From contig JAVJVP010000003.1 in assembly GCA_040221095.1 (NCBI GenBank), forward strand, positions 496,001 to 560,000: a stretch of DNA of 64,000 nucleotides, written 5' to 3'. The stretch is from UBA1479 sp040221095. GTDB taxonomy: Bacteria; Pseudomonadota; Alphaproteobacteria; Rhodospirillales; Casp-alpha2. The notes under the pieces were generated by a model that did not search any database, had not been told where the DNA came from, and saw only the letters and a list, made by a program, of their open reading frames with translations. Positions 33,094 to 41,275 of this stretch are shown piece after piece (within the stretch, counting starts at the first letter, position 1; each line of letters begins with the position of its first letter). The position numbers and the translations under genes were made by a program.

Positions 33094-33915
33094 ATGATCC
33101 GCGCCGCCGCTTTCCTGCTCGTTGTCTTCCTGGCCCTGCCCGCCGCCAGTGGCGGGCCAAAGGCCGACCTGTGGGCGCGCTGGCAGGCCCATGATCCCGC
33201 CGCCACGGCGCGCCTCGACCACGGGGCCTGGGGCCGCTTCCTCGCCCGTTATCTGCGCATCCAGCCCCGGGGGGCCAACCGGTTCGACTACGCCAGGGTC
33301 ACGGCTGGCGACAAGGCCGGTCTCGCGGCCTATGTCGCCGAATTGGAAGCGGTCACGGTCTCGGGCCTGAACCGGGCGGAGCAACTGGCGTTTTGGATCA
33401 ACCTCTACAACGCGCTGACGGTGAAGGTGGTGCTCGACCATTGGCCGGTCGCCTCGATCCGCGACATCGACATCTCGCCGGGCCTGTTTTCCGACGGGCC
33501 CTGGGGCAGGAAACTGGCAAATGTGGAAGGCGAGGCTCTGTCCCTCGACGACATCGAACACCGCATTCTGCGCCCGATCTGGAAAGACCCCCGCATCCAC
33601 TACGCGGTCAATTGCGCGTCGATCGGCTGTCCCGACCTCGCCCCCAAGCCCTTCACGGGCGATGCGGTGGACAGCATGCTGAGCGCCGCGGCGCAAACCT
33701 ACGTCAACAGCCCGCGCGGGGCGCGCATCGACGGCGACGGCAGGCTGGTCGTTTCCAAGATCTACGACTGGTTCATGGACGATTTCGGCGGCACGGAGGC
33801 GGGCGTGCTGGCGCATCTTGCGCAGTATGCCGGACCGGGCCTGAAGCCCCGCCTGGCCGGGCGCACGGAAATCGACGCTTATGCCTACGACTGGCGGGTC
33901 AACGCCGCCCGCTGA
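33094..33915 (+). CDS. DUF547 domain exported protein
   Basis: A 273-residue protein with an N-terminal signal peptide (MIRAAAFLLVVFLALPAASG). The DUF547 core is recognisable from AFWINLYNALTVKVVLDH and the conserved HYAVNCASIGCPDL stretch, where Cys and His may be catalytic or structural. The family is common in marine proteobacteria and has been compared with papain/transglutaminase folds, but its activity is unknown to me. ATG 33094 has AGGA upstream. The TTG at 33073 is a weaker alternative. It stands alone, divergent from aroG. Confidence 0.9.
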   Translation: MIRAAAFLLVVFLALPAASGGPKADLWARWQAHDPAATARLDHGAWGRFLARYLRIQPRGANRFDYARVTAGDKAGLAAYVAELEAVTVSGLNRAEQLAFWINLYNALTVKVVLDHWPVASIRDIDISPGLFSDGPWGRKLANVEGEALSLDDIEHRILRPIWKDPRIHYAVNCASIGCPDLAPKPFTGDAVDSMLSAAAQTYVNSPRGARIDGDGRLVVSKIYDWFMDDFGGTEAGVLAHLAQYAGPGLKPRLAGRTEIDAYAYDWRVNAAR

Positions 33916-34141
33916 CCGGGATGCCGGACCCGGCCGCCATAATTTCTTGGCCCGGGGGGTTGCAAACACCCATCCGATCAGATTATCTCCCGTGCCGTTC
34001 AAGGTTGGTCAACAACCGGACAAGCAGGGAGAGAGACACCCGTGAATTGCGTTTGCCGCATTCCGGACATATTCGCGATTATCATTGCGCCGGTCCCCGT
34101 CCCGTGGGATCACGCAGGCCACTGGGGGTTGGTGCCGCGTA

Positions 34142-35110
34142 ATGTCTGACATGATCGTTCTTGAGAATCTGACCAAACGGTTCGGTGACCTGACCGCCGT
34201 CGACGCCGTGTCCATGGCCGTCCGGCGGGGCGAGGTCCTGGGCTTTCTCGGGCCCAACGGGGCCGGCAAATCGACCACCATGAAGATGGTCTGCGGCTAT
34301 CTGACGCCGACCAGCGGCACCGCCCGGGTCCAGGGCCACGACGTGGTGACCGAACCCATGGCCGTGAAGGCGGCGATCGGCTACCTGCCCGAAGGGGCGC
34401 CGACCTACGGCGACATGCGGGTTTCCTCGTTCCTGCGCTTCATCGCCCAGATCCGGGGCTTCAACGGCGCCGAGATCGGCCGCCGCGTCGACCGGGTGCG
34501 CGAGATGGCGGCCCTGGACGAGGTCTTCGACCGCCCGGTGGAAACCCTGTCCAAGGGCTTCAAGCGCCGCGTCGGCCTGGCCCAGTCGATCCTCCACGAT
34601 CCGGAAGTCCTGATCATGGACGAGCCGACGGACGGTCTCGACCCCAACCAGAAACATCAGGTCCGCACCCTCATCAAGGACATGGCGCACAATAAGGCCA
34701 TCGTCATTTCGACCCATATCCTGGAAGAGGTCGAAGCCATCTGCACCCGCGCGGTCGTCATCGCCCACGGCAGGCTGCTGGCCGACGGCACGCCGGAACA
34801 GCTGCTGCGCCGCGACGCGCGCCACAACGCCGTGGTGATCAAGCTGGCGGCCGATCAGGCCGCCGACATCGTGGCCGGGCTGGCCGCCCTGGATCAGGTC
34901 GCGGGTGTCGATGCGCTCGGCGACCCAGTCAACGGCACGGCGGCGTTCCGCGCCCGGCCCAAGGCGGGGGCGTCGATCGTCCTGCCGGTCGGCGATCTGC
35001 TCAGGTCCAGGAACGTGACGCCCGAGGAAATGTACGTGGAGCGCGGCCATATGGACGAAGTGTTCCGCAAGATCACCCAGGGCAGTGCCCAAGGGGGGGC
35101 TGATGCGTAA
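34142..35110 (+). CDS. ABC transporter ATP-binding protein, GldA-like
   Basis: A 322-residue ATPase. Walker A is GPNGAGKST, the signature motif reads LSKGFKRR and Walker B is LIMDEPTDGLDP. A C-terminal extension of about 90 residues is typical of Gld/multidrug-type ATPases. It heads a four-gene operon with an ABC-2 permease, a GldG-like protein and a DUF4340 protein. Such operons occur widely outside gliding bacteria and their cargo is not established. ATG 34142 fits the domain. Upstream lie 226 bases with no gene, holding a GGTTG-GTCAA-CAACC inverted repeat near 34010. Confidence 0.93.
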   Translation: MSDMIVLENLTKRFGDLTAVDAVSMAVRRGEVLGFLGPNGAGKSTTMKMVCGYLTPTSGTARVQGHDVVTEPMAVKAAIGYLPEGAPTYGDMRVSSFLRFIAQIRGFNGAEIGRRVDRVREMAALDEVFDRPVETLSKGFKRRVGLAQSILHDPEVLIMDEPTDGLDPNQKHQVRTLIKDMAHNKAIVISTHILEEVEAICTRAVVIAHGRLLADGTPEQLLRRDARHNAVVIKLAADQAADIVAGLAALDQVAGVDALGDPVNGTAAFRARPKAGASIVLPVGDLLRSRNVTPEEMYVERGHMDEVFRKITQGSAQGGADA

Positions 35111-35837
35111 CATCTGGATCATCGCCAAGCGCGAACTGGCGGGTTATTTCGCGACGCCGCTGGCGCTTGTGTTCATCGTCATCTTCCTGGCCCTGACCGG
35201 CGCCTTCACCTTCTACCTGGGCCGCTTCTTCGACAACGGCCAGGCGGATCTGGAAGCCTTCTTCCGCTTTCATCCCTGGCTGTACCTGATTTTGATTCCC
35301 GCGGTCGCCATGCGTCTGTGGGCGGAGGAACGCAAGTCCGGCACCATCGAACTGCTGATGACCCTGCCGGTAACCACGGGACAGGCGGTGCTCGGCAAGT
35401 TCCTGGCGGCCTGGGCGTTCTGCGGCATCGCGCTTTCGTTGACCTTTCCCGTCTGGGTTACCGTCAACGTGCTGGGCGCGCCGGACAACGGCGTGATCGT
35501 CGCGGGCTATGTCGGCAGCTTCCTGATGGCGGGCGCCTTCATGTCCATCGGCGCCTGCATGTCGGCCATGACCAAGAACCAGGTGATCGCCTTCATCATC
35601 TCGGCCACGGTGTGCTTCCTGTTCACCATGAGCGGCCTGGAACTGGTGCTTAACTTCTTCCAGGCCTGGGCGCCGGCGCTGATCGTCGACACGGTGGCCA
35701 GCCTCAGTTTCCTGGTCCGCTTCGATGCGGTCATGCGCGGCGTCATCGACCTGCGCGACGTGCTGTTCTTCGTGTCGCTGATCGCGTTCTTCCTATTCAC
35801 CAACGTGATCGTCGTCGAAGTGAAGAAATCGGCGTAG
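35103..35837 (+). CDS. ABC-2 type permease, GldF-like
   Basis: A 244-residue integral membrane protein with six hydrophobic segments, the usual permease for a GldA-like ATPase. The RLWAEERKSGTIELLMTLP stretch between the second and third segments is characteristic of the GldF/ABC-2 group. ATG 35103 lies within the last codons of the ATPase gene, with a run of G ahead, so the two are translationally coupled. Confidence 0.93.
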   Translation: MRNIWIIAKRELAGYFATPLALVFIVIFLALTGAFTFYLGRFFDNGQADLEAFFRFHPWLYLILIPAVAMRLWAEERKSGTIELLMTLPVTTGQAVLGKFLAAWAFCGIALSLTFPVWVTVNVLGAPDNGVIVAGYVGSFLMAGAFMSIGACMSAMTKNQVIAFIISATVCFLFTMSGLELVLNFFQAWAPALIVDTVASLSFLVRFDAVMRGVIDLRDVLFFVSLIAFFLFTNVIVVEVKKSA

Positions 35838-35853
35838 GGGGGCGGGAACGACC

Positions 35854-37764
35854 ATGAACGGATTGAAGACCATCGACCGCAACCGTCTCGCCGTGATCGG
35901 CGTGGGCCTGGCCGCCGTGCTGTTCCTCGCCGTCAACCTGGCGGTCAACCTGTCCCTGCGCTCGGCCCAGGTCGATCTGACGGAACGCGGGCTCTACACC
36001 CTGTCGGACGGCACGCGCAAGGTGCTGACGTCGCTGACCGAACCGATCACGCTGCGCCTGTATTTCACCCGTGCGCTCGGCGAAAGCTATCCGGGCCATC
36101 AGGCCTACGCCAACCGGGTGCGCGAACTTCTGGAACGCTACGTCAACATCTCGGACGGCAAGATCCGGCTTGAGGTCAAGAATCCGGAGGCTTTTTCCGA
36201 GGTCGAGGACGAGGCCGTCACCTTCGGCCTGCAGGGCCTGCCCTTTGACCAATCCGGCGACCGCGGCTATTTCGGCCTGGCGGGCACCAATTCGGTCGAC
36301 GGCAAGGCGGTCATTCCCTACTTCACGACGGAACGCGAACCATTCCTGGAATACGATCTGACCAAGCTGGTCTATTCGCTGGCGACCCTGGACCGGCCGA
36401 TCGTCGGCATGGTGACGCGCCTGCCGGTCGAGGGCGGCTTCATGATGGGGCAGCGGCCCGTGCCGGCCTGGGCCGTGATCAACCAGATCCGCGAACTGTT
36501 CGACGTTCGCACCATGCCGGCCGAGTTCAACGCCGTGCCGCCGGAATTCGGCCTGCTGATGCTGGTTCATCCCAAGAATCTCAGCGACGAGACCCTGTAC
36601 GCCATCGACCAGTTCGTCATGCGCGGCGGGCGGGTGCTTGCCTTCATCGACCCCAACGCGGAAACCGAATCGCCCAGCCCCCAGGGGCCGGCGGGCCCGT
36701 CGGACATCGACCGGCTGCTGAAATCCTGGGGCGTCACCTTCATCAACGACAAGATCGCCGCCGACCTGCAATCGGCGCGGCGGGTCAACGTCCGCCACGA
36801 AGGCCAGATCACCCAGGTCGATTACGTGGCGTGGAATTCGCTCGACCGGCGCAACCTGGACACCACCGACGCGGTGGTCGCCGATATCCGCGACCTTAAC
36901 GTCGGCTCGGCCGGGATCATCGAGCCGGCCGAAGGGGCGACCACGGACTTCCGTCCGCTCGTCACCACCTCGGAGAATTCCCAGGCCCTCGACGTGGTCA
37001 AGCTGCAGGGCCGTATCGACATCATCGGCCTGTTCCGCGATTTCCAGCCGTCGGGCAAGAAGCTGGTCATGGCCGCGCGCGTGACCGGCCCGGTCAAATC
37101 GGCGTTCCCCGACGGACCGCCCCTGATCGGCGAGGGCGAAGACGCTGAAAAGGCCCGCACCGAAAGGGCCAAGACCCATCTGGCGGAGGCGCAGAAGCCG
37201 CTCAACGCGGTGATCGTCGCCGACACGGACATCCTGCACGAAGGCCTGTGGGCGGAAATTCGCAACGTCAACGGCGAACAGCTTCTGGTGCCCTATGCGG
37301 GCAACAGCGACTTCGTCATCAACGCGGTCGAGAACCTAACCGGCGGCGACGCCTTGTTGGGCTTGCGGTCGCGCGGGGATTCCAAACGCCCGTTCCTGAT
37401 GGTCGAACAAATCCAGCTTGAGGCCGAGCGCAAGTTCCGCGCCGAACAGGAAAAGCTGGCCAAGGAACTGCAGGAAACCCAGAAGCGGATCGAGGGTCTG
37501 ACCAGCCGCGAGGGCGGCAGCGGCGAAGCCATCCTGACGGCGGAGGAAAAAACCGCCATCGCCGAATTCCGCCGCAAGATGATCGATATCCGCCACGATC
37601 TGCGCAACGTGCAGCATGCGCTGCGCAAGGACATCGACGCGCTGGACGCCTGGCTGAAGTTCCTCAACATCGCGGCCATTCCCCTGATCCTGGGATTCGC
37701 CGCCCTGGTCATCGCCATTGTCCGCCGTTTGAGCCGCGCCCGCGCGCGGCCGGTGACGGAATAG
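35854..37764 (+). CDS. GldG-like ABC-associated protein (DUF7088/GldG family)
   Basis: A 636-residue protein anchored by one N-terminal membrane segment (about residues 13-33) and one near the C-terminus (about 606-625), with a large periplasmic region between. The N-terminal DLTERGLYTLSDGTRKVL and the central FIDPNAETESPSP are typical of GldG. A coiled-coil of about residues 520-590 (rich in E, K and Q) precedes the second membrane segment. It follows the permease by 16 bases. In related operons this is considered an accessory or substrate-presenting subunit. Confidence 0.9.
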   Translation: MNGLKTIDRNRLAVIGVGLAAVLFLAVNLAVNLSLRSAQVDLTERGLYTLSDGTRKVLTSLTEPITLRLYFTRALGESYPGHQAYANRVRELLERYVNISDGKIRLEVKNPEAFSEVEDEAVTFGLQGLPFDQSGDRGYFGLAGTNSVDGKAVIPYFTTEREPFLEYDLTKLVYSLATLDRPIVGMVTRLPVEGGFMMGQRPVPAWAVINQIRELFDVRTMPAEFNAVPPEFGLLMLVHPKNLSDETLYAIDQFVMRGGRVLAFIDPNAETESPSPQGPAGPSDIDRLLKSWGVTFINDKIAADLQSARRVNVRHEGQITQVDYVAWNSLDRRNLDTTDAVVADIRDLNVGSAGIIEPAEGATTDFRPLVTTSENSQALDVVKLQGRIDIIGLFRDFQPSGKKLVMAARVTGPVKSAFPDGPPLIGEGEDAEKARTERAKTHLAEAQKPLNAVIVADTDILHEGLWAEIRNVNGEQLLVPYAGNSDFVINAVENLTGGDALLGLRSRGDSKRPFLMVEQIQLEAERKFRAEQEKLAKELQETQKRIEGLTSREGGSGEAILTAEEKTAIAEFRRKMIDIRHDLRNVQHALRKDIDALDAWLKFLNIAAIPLILGFAALVIAIVRRLSRARARPVTE

Positions 37765-37776
37765 GGGAGAGCCAGC

Positions 37777-38865
37777 ATGAACGCTAAAAACTTCCTGATC
37801 CTTCTCGTCGCCACGGTGCTGGGCATCGTGGCCGCCGCCGCCGCGGTGGTCACCCGGCCCGGCGACGCGGTCTACGCCAATCTTGGCGATCCGGTGGTCC
37901 CGGGTCTGATCGACAACCTGAACGACGTCGATTCGGTGCGCATCGAAAGCCATGAAGGCGGCGTGCTGACCTTCCAGCGCAAGGCCAAGCCGGACGCCAA
38001 GGACGCCGACGCCAAGGACGCGGGCGGCTGGGGCATCGTCGAGCGCGACATGTACCCGGTGAAGGCGAGTCAGGTGAACGCGCTGGCACTGCGCGTTGCC
38101 GAACTGACCTATCTGGCGCCCAAGACCGCTACCCCGGCATTGTTCCCGCGCCTTGAACTGGGCGATCCGGACGCCGTGGGCTCGAAGGCCGTGAGCCTGC
38201 GCCTGAACGCCAAGGGCGGCCGTCCAATGGCCGAGATGGTGATCGGCAAGGCGCACAGTTCGCTCGGGGGATCGGCCGCAGGCGGCACCTATTTCCGTAT
38301 TCCCGGCAAGGAACAGGCTTGGCTGGCCAAGGGCTCCATCGATATCGGCAAGCTGATATCCGAATGGATCGAGACCGACATCTTCAATATCGAGACCAAG
38401 CGCATCCGCCGCGTCGCAATCCATCACGCCGACGGCGAGAACCTAGTCATCTTCAAGGACCAGCAGGCCGACCTGGATTTCGTGCTCGAAGGCGTGCCTG
38501 GCGGCAAGAAGGTGAAAAGCCGGTTCAGCGTCAACGGCATCGCTTCGGCCATCGACGATTTCAAGATCATGGACGTGGCGCGGCGCGCGGCGCATCCCAT
38601 CGATCCGGCCGAGGCGACCCGCGTCGTCTACGAAACCTTCGACGGGCTGACCGTCACCGCCCTGATCGACCTGCCCGAGGGCGACCTCAAGGGGCCGAAG
38701 GCCGAGTACTGGGTGTCGCTCGACATCGCGGGCGGCGAGGGCACGGCCGAGGCCGATGGCCTGCGCGCGCGGACGGCCCCTTGGGTGTTCCGTATTTCCG
38801 ACTACCGTTACGATGCGATCGCCAAGCGGATGAAGGACCTGGTCGAGGACGCCGCCGGCTCGTAA
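37777..38865 (+). CDS. DUF4340 protein of the Gld-type ABC operon
   Basis: A 362-residue protein with an N-terminal membrane anchor (LILLVATVLGIVAAAAAVV) and a periplasmic beta-rich body with repeated DUF4340-type strands (WGIVERDMYPVKASQVNALA). It is the last gene of the four-gene operon, 12 bases after the GldG-like gene. DUF4340 proteins nearly always occur with GldG-like partners. No independent function is known. Confidence 0.9.
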   Translation: MNAKNFLILLVATVLGIVAAAAAVVTRPGDAVYANLGDPVVPGLIDNLNDVDSVRIESHEGGVLTFQRKAKPDAKDADAKDAGGWGIVERDMYPVKASQVNALALRVAELTYLAPKTATPALFPRLELGDPDAVGSKAVSLRLNAKGGRPMAEMVIGKAHSSLGGSAAGGTYFRIPGKEQAWLAKGSIDIGKLISEWIETDIFNIETKRIRRVAIHHADGENLVIFKDQQADLDFVLEGVPGGKKVKSRFSVNGIASAIDDFKIMDVARRAAHPIDPAEATRVVYETFDGLTVTALIDLPEGDLKGPKAEYWVSLDIAGGEGTAEADGLRARTAPWVFRISDYRYDAIAKRMKDLVEDAAGS

Positions 38866-39008
38866 TGCCCGCGCAACCAATTTTCCTTTAATTTCAAAAT
38901 TGTGCGGCCCGTCACAGATGGCGCGGCCCCGCATCCCTAGGCTTTGCCCATAAGGTCGGCCAGGGGGGCCGCCCGTGGACCCCGGCGACGGGGTGAGGTA
39001 GGCTCGAC

Positions 39009-40769
39009 ATGAACGAGATCGCGCTCAAGGATTTGGGGGCCGTCATGACCGGTGCGGACAAGGACGACACGGCTCGGAAAACGGGCGCGGTGGCCAAGGC
39101 CAAACCCGCCCTGAAATCCCGCGCCCAGGGCAAGACCGACCGCGAACGCTTCGTGGCCCTGGCCTTCTGCCGCGCGGACCTTCTTCTCGAACTGGACGGC
39201 AATTACAACATCGCCTTCGCCGCCGGGGTGACCCCGGTGCTGGGCGCCACGCCGGAAACCCTGAACGGCTCGTCGTTTCTGGATTTCGTCGGCGACGAGC
39301 ACAAGACCTATGCCCGCGACCTTTTGGCCGGCGGCGGCCGCAACGGCCGTCTGGAAGATGTTGTCCTCGACCTGAAAAGCACCGCCGGAAAGCGCATTCC
39401 CGTGGTGTTTTCCGGCTACCGCATGCCCGACTTCGACGACCATTACTTCCTGGCGTTGAAGGTCGAGCCCGTGCGCAAGACCCATGTCCCGGCCGAAGAC
39501 CTGATTGAGGATGAATGGTCGGGCGTGCTGGAACGGGAATCCTTCACCCGCGCCGCCGTCGAACGCATTCAGGATTACGACCGCACGGGGGCCAAGGGGC
39601 AGCTGACCTTCGTGCGCCTGGACAACGTCAAGTCTCTGACCGAAACCCTGGGCGCCAGCGAAAAGCGCAGCCTGATGACCGCCGTCGGCAGCATTCTGAA
39701 AACCCATTCGCTGGGGGGCAGCACGGCGGGCCAGCTGGACGCCGAGAACTTCGCCTATGTCCACGGCGACGACATCGACCCCGAAGACGTGAACATGAAG
39801 GTCGAGGAAGCGGCGCAGCAGCTGCTCGGCGGCAAGGCGACGGAATTCGGCGCCCGGTCCTCGACCCTGGACGCCGACGGGGCGGGGCTCAGCGAGGATC
39901 AGGTCGCCCGCGCCCTGGTCCATACCATGCAGCAATTCTGCACCGGAAAGGCGCGGCTGCCGGTCGAGAAACTGTCCGACGCGCTCGACGACATGATGCA
40001 GGACACGGTGGACACCGTGAAGTTCATCAAGGACACGACGGAACGCTGCGATTTCGACCTGGTGTTCATGCCGATCTGCGATCTGCGTCTGGGCCGGGTC
40101 CATCATTTCGAGGCCCTGTCCCGGTTCCGCGACCAGACCCGCGCCAAGACGACGTTCCAGATCATCACCCTGGCCGAACAGCTGGGTCTGATCGTCGATT
40201 TCGATTTCGCGGTGGTGCGCCAGGTCATGGACATCCTGGGCCATATGGCGAAACGCGGGCCGCTGCCGCCGGTGGCGGTCAATCTGTCGTCCCTGTCCCT
40301 GGCCCAGCCGCAGTTCGTGCAGCGCCTGCTTCAGGTTCTGGAAAGCCGCAGCGATATGAACCGCCGGGTGATGTTCGAGCTGACGGAATCGGCCGAGGCC
40401 GAGGATCTGGAAACCCTCAACAAGGTGATCCAGGAAATCCGCTCGCGCGGGTTCCAGTTCTGTCTCGACGATTTCGGCGCGGGTTCGGCCAGCTTCGATT
40501 ACCTGAACGCCCTCGACGTCGACGTGGTCAAGTTCGACGGCCCCGTGGTGCGCCGCGCCTGCGCTTCGGACAAGGGCCGCGACATGCTGTCGTCCATGGC
40601 CAAGATGTGTTCCTCCGCGGGCGTGCACACGGTCGCGGAAATGGTCGAGGACAAGGAAGCCGCCAACAAGCTGTTCTATTGCGGCATCGATTACGGCCAG
40701 GGCTGGCACTTCGGCAAGCCCAGCCCCGATCCCTTCACCTTCGCCGACCGCTTCATCGGCGCCGACTGA
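39009..40769 (+). CDS. PAS - degenerate GGDEF - EAL cyclic-di-GMP phosphodiesterase
   Basis: A 586-residue cytoplasmic protein. A PAS-like domain covers about residues 55-155. Residues about 170-290 look like a degenerate GGDEF domain, where the active-site loop is replaced by DAENFAY. The EAL domain (about 335-580) keeps catalytic residues: FEALSRF, VNLSSLS, ELTESAEAE, CLDDFGAG, VKFDG, AEMVED and GQGWHFGKP. It is therefore probably an active phosphodiesterase and not a synthase. A short conserved gene lies next on the opposite strand. Confidence 0.92.
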   Translation: MNEIALKDLGAVMTGADKDDTARKTGAVAKAKPALKSRAQGKTDRERFVALAFCRADLLLELDGNYNIAFAAGVTPVLGATPETLNGSSFLDFVGDEHKTYARDLLAGGGRNGRLEDVVLDLKSTAGKRIPVVFSGYRMPDFDDHYFLALKVEPVRKTHVPAEDLIEDEWSGVLERESFTRAAVERIQDYDRTGAKGQLTFVRLDNVKSLTETLGASEKRSLMTAVGSILKTHSLGGSTAGQLDAENFAYVHGDDIDPEDVNMKVEEAAQQLLGGKATEFGARSSTLDADGAGLSEDQVARALVHTMQQFCTGKARLPVEKLSDALDDMMQDTVDTVKFIKDTTERCDFDLVFMPICDLRLGRVHHFEALSRFRDQTRAKTTFQIITLAEQLGLIVDFDFAVVRQVMDILGHMAKRGPLPPVAVNLSSLSLAQPQFVQRLLQVLESRSDMNRRVMFELTESAEAEDLETLNKVIQEIRSRGFQFCLDDFGAGSASFDYLNALDVDVVKFDGPVVRRACASDKGRDMLSSMAKMCSSAGVHTVAEMVEDKEAANKLFYCGIDYGQGWHFGKPSPDPFTFADRFIGAD

Positions 40770-40813
40770 CCGTTTCCGGGCGGACGCGACCCGCTGGCAG
40801 CGATGGCCCCACG

Positions 40814-40873
40814 CGTCATTCCCGCGAAAGCGGGAATCCAGAACGCTGGACCCCCGCTTTCGCGGGGGTGACG
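40814..40873. repeat. Long palindromic interspersed repeat
   Basis: A 60-base near-perfect inverted repeat: CGTCA..TCCAG on the left pairs with CTGGA..TGACG on the right, and each arm is itself a hairpin (CCCGC-GAAA-GCGGG and CCCGC-TTTC-GCGGG). This is the well-known proteobacterial repeat whose six-frame translation gives HSRESGNP. It lies between convergent genes (EAL and the 79-codon gene) and may serve as a bidirectional terminator. Confidence 0.85.
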
Positions 40874-40898
40874 GACAGGGTGGCGTGATATCGAATGA

Positions 40899-41138
40899 TT
40901 AGGACGCGCGGCCCTTGTAGGGGTTCTCGATGGCGTCGACGACCGCCTGCAGAACCTCGCGGACCTGGGCCTCGTCGCAGCCCATGAGGATGGCGTCCTC
41001 GAAGGCGTCCTGGCAGTACTGGCGGATTTCCTCGAGATTCTCGTTGAGGACCTTCAGCTTCTCCTCGCAGGACACCAGCTCACCGTCCGGCTGACGCCAG
41101 GTGATCTCCGATCCGATGGGTGAACGCAAGGTGCTCAT
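40899..41138 (-). CDS. Conserved small hypothetical protein
   Basis: A 79-residue acidic, helical protein with three cysteines (LVSCEEK, RQYCQDAF, LMGCDEAQ). It has no signal peptide and no recognised family. A helix from about residue 25 to 45 and another at 55-70 could make a small helical hairpin. ATG 41138. It follows the cyclic-nucleotide/TPR gene in the opposite order (both minus strand) with a 137-base gap that includes an AT-rich stretch at 41208-41222, a plausible promoter. Confidence 0.75.
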   Translation of the reverse strand: MSTLRSPIGSEITWRQPDGELVSCEEKLKVLNENLEEIRQYCQDAFEDAILMGCDEAQVREVLQAVVDAIENPYKGRAS

Positions 41139-41275
41139 GGGTTCGTCTGCGGTCCTTGGAGTCTGTTGCCGTGCCGCCCCAATCGTCCGGGCGCGGCGCC
41201 GAGCCTTAAATGTAATATCTTCACTGCCGGGTGCAAGTCCTCTTGAGCCAGGGCGGGCCGGGCTCAGGCAGGCGC

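Noticed and set aside
32860..34002. Upstream extension of the DAHP synthase frame
   Set aside because: The extra 380 codons lie opposite the DUF547 gene and have no protein-like features. ATG 32859 has a good ribosome binding site and the correct family N-terminus.
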